Part shown: positions 59,101 to 64,000 of the stretch, piece after piece | Numbering within the stretch: the stretch's first letter is position 1 | How the letters are laid out: every line of letters starts with the position of its first letter | Assembly (NCBI GenBank): GCA_943737045.1 | Contig: CALSFV010000336.1 | Span: forward strand, 62,001-126,000 | Source of the DNA: Parapristionchus giblindavisi | Lineage: Eukaryota > Nematoda > Chromadorea > Rhabditida > Diplogasteridae | Reading direction: 5' to 3' | DNA: 64,000 bases | Notes under the pieces: generated by a model | The model's input: the letters and a program-made list of their open reading frames with translations, nothing else | Database searches by the model: none | Told to the model about the DNA's origin: nothing | Program-made: the position numbers and the translations under genes

Positions 59101-60059
59101 ATTCGGATAGGTCATAGCCCTCCAGACAGACACATCCGCTCCCATTATTGTATTCAAACGGTCCCGTGCAGCTAGAACCAACTAAATGTTATATGTAATT
59201 AAAACGATCATTCATTTTAGCCATATCAATGACGCCTAACATATTATCTAACATATTACACATGCCCCAATCTAATTTTACTCTCCGCATTGGCAATACT
59301 CTCGCCTGGACAAAGCAAGTGAGAGATTATGGCCAGAGTGGAGAGTTTCAGGTTTGAAGTTGTTCCCGATACGACGATCTCTCATTTGTAGAGTCCGAAG
59401 CAATAGTATTTTAAATGAAGAGACTGATCAATTTCACAATGGCATCATTAAATTTCATTGTTTATTGCTTATACGTGCGGAAGTTGGTGAATCACCCTTT
59501 CTCACGGATGTCATTTTCCCCTAAATTTCTATATATTTGGAATACGATGATCAAGGATCAAAGACTGATGGCATATCGATAGGAATAATTTTCACTGCTT
59601 GATATCGGTGAAAGAGTGTATTCTCTTCCCTTCATTGAGCTTCATCATTTTTATTTTAAAATTTTCAATAATTACTGGTGTATCTTAGCGAGGGAATTTT
59701 TTCGGGTATATCAGACAGCATTCAATTAAGCGTACCTGGTACGATGGCGCATGGAGACTTCGGAGCGGGTCGATAATATCCATTACTGCATACACATCTG
59801 TCATTGATCCATGATTCGTGTTCCGAACAGTTACCTGAAATCGCTCACAATATTACAAAATAATGTCAATATTATATTATAATATTATAATAATATAATA
59901 TTAATATTAAAATATTGTCAGAGAATAATGTTACAAAGTGAAGGAAATGCATGACAAACCTTGATGCCGGCGAGTCCGCGAGCGTCCACTTGATCGGGCT
60001 TCGCAAACCGTCAAGAGAACGGCAAAAGAAAGTAGAAGAGCAAAGGCTATCCAATTCAT
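39581..60059 (-). CDS. Gene 3: giant secreted cysteine-module protein
   Basis: This gene is complete on the minus strand from ATG 60059 to TGA at 39581-39583. I placed 78 exons totalling 8,679 nt, divisible by three, or about 2,892 residues. Order: signal exon; seven diverged modules; 31 exons of two alternating types (328-bp unit); 19 near-identical exons (163-bp unit); a chimeric exon; 11 CPTG-type exons; a five-exon cassette shared with gene 2; two CPTG/CPVG exons; and a terminal CPTG exon with stop. All joins are phase 1 and each module has C-x(8-15)-C-x-C-x(9-14)-C. A secretion signal but no membrane anchor is visible. Function is unknown; a fibrous, adhesive or recognition role is speculation. 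Array sizes may be collapsed or variable. Confidence 0.75.
40136..40256. mobile_element. M1 MITE, copy 4
   Basis: TTAA-bounded palindrome (AGGGACCGACACC left, GGTAACGCTCCCT right) in the intron after the shared cassette of gene 3. Confidence 0.7.
40278..41437 (-). CDS. Gene 3 exon cassette shared with gene 2 (5 exons)
   Basis: The exons are 41348..41437 (CPSGSIYDNVRGCVC), 40924..41007 (CKAGMIMVNGECVC), 40756..40839 (R-I-D-E type I), 40496..40585 (CPPGTIYYNAKGCVC) and 40278..40367 (CPPGSVYDNALGCVC), phase 1-1. The last four match the R-I-D-E exons of gene 2 (11503-10022 and 13064-12333) in order, and the introns match too. The acceptor of 40585 is AAG rather than CAG. The 3'-flanking intron carries an M1 MITE. 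Confidence 0.8.
41115..41178. repeat. (TA)n microsatellite
   Basis: An uninterrupted run of about 32 AT dinucleotides lies in the intron between exons at 41348 and 41007 of gene 3. Confidence 0.95.
41452..42978. mobile_element. M1 MITE, copy 5, split by mariner
   Basis: Left half 41452-41526 (AGGGAGCGTAACCTCAC ... ACAGATAAATA) and right half 42931-42978 (TAGTGTGCGCAATGAAG ... GCTCCCTTTAA) together reproduce the complete M1 element, interrupted by the mariner at 41527-42930. Confidence 0.85.
41527..42930 (-). mobile_element. mariner element with decayed transposase
   Basis: 1,404 bp with inverted ends TTAGGTTGATGCATAA and a TA target duplication (41525-41526, 42931-42932). Minus-strand frames between about 42330 and 41830 show mariner transposase pieces in several frames: DERWVLYDN, a stop, GLVERKRVEYRELLP and HDNSRPHIA. 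Stops and frameshifts make it inactive. The region 42360-42900 shows no recognisable N-terminal domain. Confidence 0.75.
43123..44128 (-). CDS. Gene 3 CPTG-type exons, downstream group (5)
   Basis: The exons are 44030..44128, 43654..43752, 43477..43575, 43300..43398 and 43123..43221, phase 1-1 and 99 nt each. They continue the same ~177-bp array but are separated from the upstream group by the 3.5-kb element at 44354-47897. The first intron (43753-44029) is enlarged by a GC-rich hairpin element. Confidence 0.85.
43890..43987. mobile_element. GC-rich hairpin MITE with TTA duplication
   Basis: A near-perfect palindrome GGTGGTGTTACATTTT ... AAAATGTAACACCACC is flanked by TTA on both sides (43887-43889, 43988-43990). 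The neighbouring intron copies show the uninterrupted CTTTTTAGTATTAATAC-type sequence. A 3-bp TTA duplication is typical of PIF/Harbinger elements. Its core resembles the hairpin at 6700-6812. Confidence 0.65.
46035..46130 (-). other. Signal-exon-like open frame inside the 3.5-kb element
   Basis: On the minus strand an ATG-ATG start (46130-46125) is followed by VATGILLAIMTTACDG and MNIGAPQPPD, with GATG-GTAGGC giving a possible phase 1 donor near 46042. This has the layout of the first exons of the three genes, but the sequence is unrelated and there is no downstream module exon in the element. It may be chance. Confidence 0.25.
46590..46690. mobile_element. MITE family M2, copy 3
   Basis: AATTTAAAACTCTCCGATTTG and GCGGGGAGTAAAATTAGCC are inverted ends. 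It is nested in the 3.5-kb element. Confidence 0.55.
46740..46985. mobile_element. MITE family M3, copy 3
   Basis: Nearly identical to 10935-11175 in opposite orientation. Imperfect inverted ends TATTGTGCGTATAAAATG and the complement of TATTGACCGTATAAAATA. It is nested in the 3.5-kb element. Confidence 0.6.
47932..48914 (-). CDS. Gene 3 CPTG-type exons, upstream group (6)
   Basis: The exons are 48816..48914, 48639..48737, 48462..48560, 48285..48383, 48108..48206 and 47932..48030, each 99 nt and phase 1-1, with a unit length near 177 bp. Each encodes PVCPTGTYINNGSCYC, INTN(I/T)LMPSTGC and YDIP. They are almost identical, with a single-base change in one acceptor-side codon and one donor-side residue. 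Confidence 0.85.
48999..49100 (-). CDS. Gene 3 chimeric exon at array junction
   Basis: This 102-nt exon opens with the acceptor side of the 163-bp unit (CTACAGTCGTGTGC, like TTTTCAGCTACAGTCTACTGC) but continues as a CPTG-type module: CPIGAYMNNGACFC, STGCYDIP. It is the point where the 163-bp and 177-bp arrays were fused within an exon. Phase 1-1 is kept. Confidence 0.75.
49147..52198 (-). repeat. Tandem array, 163-bp one-exon unit, 19 copies
   Basis: There are nineteen exons of 117 nt separated by introns of about 46 nt; the first in the transcript is 52082..52198 and the last 49147..49263. Each encodes CVGPFEVLNGNVCDC, GYYRENSNAPC and LSPPVP, phase 1-1. Copies differ at a few sites (RENSNAPC versus REYTNAPC or RGNSNAPC, GTAGAAGAGG versus GTGGAACAGG near the donor) and show higher-order similarity: 49144-50124 resembles 51264-51753, as if several units were copied together. 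Exon plus minimal intron is the amplified unit. Confidence 0.9.
52246..57347 (-). repeat. Tandem array, ~328-bp two-exon unit, 15 units plus one exon
   Basis: Two exon types alternate. D1 (120 nt; first 57228..57347, last 52246..52365; 16 copies) encodes CVGPFEVLNGYVCEC, GYYRDSVGAPC and LNPPPVP. D2 (117 nt; 15 copies) encodes CVGPFEVPNGNECKC, GYYRELDGAPC and LIPPVS. D2 exons end (plus) at 52412, 52741, 53069, 53396, 53723, 54051, 54379, 54707, 55036, 55364, 55752, 56081, 56410, 56738 and 57066; D1 lies 162 above each. Introns are 45-46 nt. All are phase 1-1. A 60-bp defective scrap of a D1 exon sits at 55678-55737, between 55645 and 55752. Long open frames on the plus strand here are antisense shadows. 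Confidence 0.9.
57507..59834 (-). CDS. Gene 3 exons 2-8, diverged modules
   Basis: The exons are 59736..59834, 59074..59181, 58451..58564, 58104..58211, 57831..57938, 57667..57774 and 57507..57623. Each encodes one four-Cys module: NCSEHESWINDRCVC; CTGPFEYNNGSGCVC; CTGQFEEKSEDGEHCVC; CNGKFEMLVGEECQC; CTGQNEFLNKSECIC; CDGRFESFADGVCQC; CTGQFEVATINGCAC. Most then have a GY(x) segment and a last Cys. The C(T/N/D)G-x-FE opening links them to CVGPFEV of the arrays that follow, so these look like the single-copy source modules. All are phase 1-1; 57831 has a non-consensus GAAG acceptor. Confidence 0.8.
59258..59352. mobile_element. MITE family M2, copy 4
   Basis: Carries TTTTACTCTCCGCATTGGC and GGCCAGAGTGGAGAG in inverted relation. 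It lies in the intron between exons 2 and 3 of gene 3. Confidence 0.6.
59960..60059 (-). CDS. Gene 3 exon 1, signal-peptide exon
   Basis: The 100-nt exon is ATG AAT TGG, followed by IAFALLLSFAVLLTVC, EA and a basic RSSGRSRTRRHQ, with donor GTTTGT after one base (phase 1). Cleavage after CEA would leave a basic N-terminus whose RTRR could be a proprotein-convertase site. Its length (100 nt) equals that of exon 1 of gene 1. Confidence 0.85.
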
Positions 60060-60090
60060 GGATTATAATTGGCCATTCGATCATGTCTGC

Positions 60091-60105
60091 TTATATATTC
60101 ACACT
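60091..60105 (-). promoter_or_regulatory. TATA-like box or trans-splice acceptor upstream of gene 3
   Basis: On the minus strand TTTTCAG (acceptor at 60104-60105) is followed by TATATAA (60097-60091), about 45 and 32 nt before the ATG. Either the TATATAA is a promoter with an extremely short leader, or TTTTCAG is an acceptor for spliced-leader trans-splicing, as known in nematodes. I cannot tell which. Confidence 0.25.
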
Positions 60106-60874
60106 GAAAATGAGTCGCATGGGAACGATTTGTAATATTCCTTCATAAAATACGTGCGCTATTCGTTCAACAAAATCAATCTATATAGTGTGTTCAAAAG
60201 CAATGATTTCTTTGCTCACTTTCGAGAGTTAAATGGGGATGAACTTTATGAAAAGTTGAAATACAGATCAAGAAACAAGCTCTTGTATGCTCTCTGGTCA
60301 TCATTTTTCTTTTACAATTTTCAATAATTACATCTTTACCGAACACAACATTTATATGCACACCCGAATCGATCGCCCTCTGAGTTTTGTACGAATCGGC
60401 CAATTTTTGATCGATAATCTATCTTTTTCCAAAAATTTCCAAAAATATTCTTCAACTCTTTCAATGCGGAAAATTGTTTGAACAGCTTGAAAGAGCAAAG
60501 TTGTTTGAAGAAGAGACCTGTGCGCAAGAGTGGATGAAAGGAGAAATAAGGGACAAAATGCTCTCTCAGCTTTAGTGATGCGTCGTTTAATTTGCAATAC
60601 GTACAAGTCATTGTCAACGTAAACTTTAGATTGTGTTAGGTCCCAAGTGGAAAACGCTGGGTGTCAATAAAAATCATTCTTTGCTGTCGTCTGGTCGGTG
60701 TGGCATTGTCATTCATTTAAGGTGTGGCATTGTTATTAGTTGAATAGCATTTCCCTCTTCATGTACCATATTTTCCCTGCTTCCTTCATCTGATTTGCTG
60801 ATAACTCGGCAGACCTCCATCAAACTAAACTAATTACAGATCTGTTATCTCTCTCATTTGTTATGTTACCATTC

Positions 60875-62242
60875 ACAAGGGAAGTATGGTGCGCCGGTCC
60901 CGGACTTCGGAATGGGACATATACCATTCGATACGTCTTTAAAATATAAGACTCCCATGTTGACCATTTTGGCAACGTACCCCTAGGGGCCGAGTAATTT
61001 GCATATATCTGACGGTCTTTTTTTAAATAAGATCCCGTCTCTGTGAGATGGAGAGCAAGCAGTGGTGGTCGGATGGATAAGAGGATAGTCTAGATATATT
61101 TTGCTCGTAAGTTCAATTCCCACAAAACTTCAACTTCTTTTGCTATTTTTCCATGTATGAAAATCGTACAAAAATCATTTTAATTATCTATTAACAATGT
61201 TTTAAATTACTATATGAAAATCACAATAAAAATTACAATTTATATTGGAATGGTGATTATAATGATGATTATAATTATAGTTATAATGATTGTAATGATC
61301 ATGATCATAATTGATGATAGTTTAAAATGAAAATCGAATTCATTATTTTCAATTATTGTTTTTTGTACATAACATTTTTCACGTGGAGTGGACTGGCGGT
61401 CGTTAAAGATTGTATTTTACCTGCTAATATTTTCGTAAATACATTATGAAAGCAATTCGTTCTTGATTATAGAGTAATCTTTCTTGAACCAACGGTAAAA
61501 ATCAATTATCTCAATTCGATGAGTTCTCGCTATTGATTCATATACATATAACAAGTATCCGTGTGAGAATTTATGCAGCGCCGGATTCGGGTACATATTT
61601 TAATGACATATTTGAAGGACTATGTGTGAAGGTCAGGCGTGCCTTGAAAAACGGGTTGAAAATTTACCTTTACCTTCCCAGTAAACTGTGCTATTATTAT
61701 ATTATCAAGAATATTATATTATCAGCGCTATTATCAAGAATGAATCGTTTTCATAATGTATTTACGAACATATTCGCAGGCTTCCATCTTTAACGACCGT
61801 CAGTCCATTCCACGTACGGGAAAATGTTACAAAAAACAACAATTGAAAATAATGAATTCGATTTTTTTATAAATTTTTATTTTTAATATCACTATCATAT
61901 GCTAATGAAAAATATTTTTGGTTGATTTTTTAAATGATTTTTGTAAGATTTTCATACATAAAAAATAGCAAAAGAAGTTGAACTTATGAGGGAATCGAAC
62001 TTGCGAGCAAAAGATGTCTAGTCAATCGTCTTATCCATACGGCCACCACTGCTTGCTCTTGATATCACAGAGACTGGATCTTATTGATGGGCGAAAAGAG
62101 ACAGTTAGAAATATGCAAATTACTCGGCCCCCAGGGGTACGTTGCCAAAATCGTTAATATGGGAGTCTTCTATTTTGAAGACCTATCGAATGGTAGATGT
62201 CCCATTCCGAAGTCCGGGACCGGCGCACCATACTTCCCTTGT
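60875..62242. mobile_element. Foldback element carrying tRNA-like sequences in both arms
   Basis: Inverted arms (about 60875-61415 and 61785-62242) start ACAAGGGAAGTATGGTGCGC. Each arm contains a tRNA-like segment. In the left arm (plus, about 61058-61125) the A box is TGGTCGGATGG and the B box AGTTCAATTCC. In the right arm (minus, about 62050-61985) they are TGGCCGTATGG and AGTTCGATTCC. The unpaired centre (61415-61785) has no recognised coding region. No target duplication was identified with certainty. Confidence 0.65.
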
Positions 62243-62261
62243 CAGCGTCCCTCGTTGTCCG

Positions 62262-62437
62262 CATGACTATTTTATGTTTTGCATAAAACTCTTTTAAATA
62301 TCAAATCAGTGCGGCGAAGGTCAGACGGGTTAGGTGTAAGATTGGAGATGTATTCAAGTATTAGTCGAGAGAGTTCAGGCGCCCGTTGTCTCGGTGTTTA
62401 CGTAAAGTTTACCATTTTCTTATGTAAGTACATTTTA
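62262..62437. mobile_element. MITE family M3, copy 4
   Basis: Shares GGCGAAGGTCAGACGGGTTAG and TTCTTATGTAAGTACATTTTA with the other M3 copies. Diverged. Confidence 0.5.
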
Positions 62438-64000
62438 TAAGGACAACAACATCCAGTTATAATGGAGTTTTTCGCAAATCTTGATTAGCGGAGACTGAAA
62501 GGCCATCAAGATTTAGATACAAGCACGAAAAGTCGAGGAATAGAAGAAAAAAATGAACTCCGTTGATCGATGAAGGAAAACTGTCATGTGTGAACTTGAA
62601 AGGATCCCGAAAAACATTTCTTCAATAAGTTTCCATGACCAACGATCAAGAATATTTAGCTGCCGTAATCAACCGTAACCTTTACCTTCCCCTGTTGACA
62701 AACGTTGCTTCCCACTTGAGACTGAACACACTCCTAAACTTACGTGAACATATAATAAGGCAAATACAACGATATTTGACGGCGTAGGCGAATCTGGGAA
62801 ATTTAAATGTCATTTCCCTCTTCATCTCTATCTTTTTGTCTCTCCTCACTCTCCACCCATCCTATTGCCCTCTCTCTCTACCTCTCTCTCACCTCAATCT
62901 AGAACCTTTTTCATAATTTCTATATAATTTTGGTCTACATTTTCAATCTCCTCTGTCTTTTCACGCAGTTTCTCTGAATTATTTCTCTGGCGTTCTCTCA
63001 CTCAAACACTCACACCTTCTCACTCTCTGTCTCTCCATCCCACATTCTCTCTCTCTCACTAAACCTCACTCTCTATCCCCCTCTTCTTCCCTCTCTGTCT
63101 CCTTTTTTTACTGTCATACCCTTGAACACTTATGCCCTTCATCTCTAAAGTGGGAACTTTTTTCCGATTCAAAACGAGACTGTACCGGAGTCTAGATCAA
63201 CCTTTTCTCCTTCTCATCACATCGAGTATACCGTTTAAATCTCTGCTTCTCCACCCAAAAACTTTCACTTGCTTTCCCTGTTGCCAGAGTGAGGAATCTG
63301 AAATATATTGGGGTATTGTTTACAAACAAACCTCGAATTTTTGTACCGAACCTCTAACTTAATATTTATGCGAGTTTCAGTTCAATTCCTTTCATCTTGT
63401 AAAATTTCATGCCGATTAGATCTGTAGACTGTGATGCGAATGTGGATAACGGACGATTCTTGGGGATCAGGTAGACAAATTAATGGTGGAATAAAATGCG
63501 GAATGAGTTTTTGCTGCCATCTTTCGGAATTCATATTTTGAGGAAAATGATATTCGAGCATTTAAATGGATCTTTTTCCTCTCATGTCACACACTCTCAT
63601 AACAAAAGCCTTTGATGAAGCGTGTGAGTAGAGAGACAATAGACTGAATTTGAATCACTCTCAATAATTTATCCTGGACTGAGAAGTAAGCGAACTATAT
63701 TGAGTTTACTGGACCGTTAAGATTCAAATTAACTCTTGGTATTCTCATCTCTTTCTCGCAATGATCCCATCTTTCCGCTTCATTATTGCACTCTACCATG
63801 GAATCTTGGTTCAATTTTCCGCAGTATGAGCAAGCATACATCCCGACTTTTATTACAGCCAGGGAATCAAATAGAGTTTCCCTGACAAATTTTGTTTCGT
63901 CTCTATTATTCCAAAGATTCGTCCCTTACTCTTTAATCCGTGAGAAATTCATTATCGTTTGCATTATCATCTTAATTTTCTCTTCATTTCGTTTCTTTTT

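Larger units (their letters stand above)
60060..64000. other. Upstream flank without recognisable gene
   Basis: No module exon or other gene was recognised. Contents: a foldback element with tRNA-like arms (60875-62242), an M3 MITE relic (62262-62437), a CT-rich stretch (about 62800-63120) and AT-rich sequence. Open frames at 60194-60617 and 63132-63362 show no domain or signal peptide. Fragments sharing TCCCAAGTGGAAAA and GTCAATAAAA occur at about 60640 and 58810 and suggest another dispersed repeat. Confidence 0.5.

Noticed and set aside
61050..62060. Functional tRNA genes
   Set aside because: A and B boxes are present, but I could not fold a convincing acceptor stem and anticodon arm by eye; the segments lie in transposon arms.
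62800..63120. CT-rich stretch as a functional regulatory element
   Set aside because: Simple pyrimidine-rich sequence without a neighbouring gene; no motif that I can tie to a function.
63132..63362. 76-residue plus-strand open frame
   Set aside because: No signal peptide, domain, splice context or repeat relation; length expected by chance.

Overview
The window is metazoan genomic DNA: AT-rich, full of short spliceosomal introns and small DNA transposons. A nematode or another ecdysozoan is my best guess. Array introns are only about 45-46 nt, acceptors are mostly (T)TTTCAG or TTTTAG, and a fragment of an RTE-type retrotransposon of the kind common in nematodes is present. The species cannot be read from the sequence.

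The dominant content is a head-to-tail cluster of three paralogous genes, all on the minus strand. Gene 1 runs from 6263 down past position 1 (3' end outside). Gene 2 spans 37976-7489 and gene 3 spans 60059-39581; both are complete. Each starts with one exon encoding a signal peptide and ending in phase 1. Dozens of 27-40-codon exons follow, nearly all symmetric phase 1-1. In genes 1 and 2 almost every exon, and in gene 3 every exon, carries one cysteine module of the form C-x(8-15)-C-x-C-x(8-14)-C, like the C-terminal half of an EGF domain. Genes 2 and 3 close on a last module exon with its own stop. Summing my exon models gives about 2,704 residues for gene 2 (86 usable exons) and about 2,892 for gene 3 (78 exons). 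These lengths assume every usable exon is included.

The genes have grown by tandem duplication of exons with their introns: a 624-bp three-exon unit x13 in gene 2 (16.5-24.6 kb); a ~328-bp two-exon unit repeated 15 times plus one extra exon (52.2-57.3 kb), a 163-bp one-exon unit x19 (49.1-52.2 kb) and a ~177-bp one-exon unit (43.1-48.9 kb) in gene 3; and a 947-bp unit plus a larger block in gene 2 (7.6-13.3 kb). A four-exon cassette is shared, introns included, between genes 2 and 3. Several exons are broken by a stop, a lost splice site, a frameshift or truncation. Because neighbours share one phase, skipping most of these would keep the frame.

Introns and spacers hold many mobile elements, several dated by target-site duplications and by empty sites in duplicated introns: three hAT-like elements with 8-bp duplications, five TTAA-flanked palindromic MITEs, a mariner inserted in one of them, a rearranged Tc1/mariner element carrying a piece of a host exon, foldback elements, a tRNA-derived SINE, and a foldback with tRNA-like promoters in both arms. 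From 60.1 to 64 kb I found no gene.

The function is not known from sequence. Secreted, disulfide-rich, variable-length repeat proteins fit an extracellular matrix, cuticle, adhesive or recognition role; this is inference.
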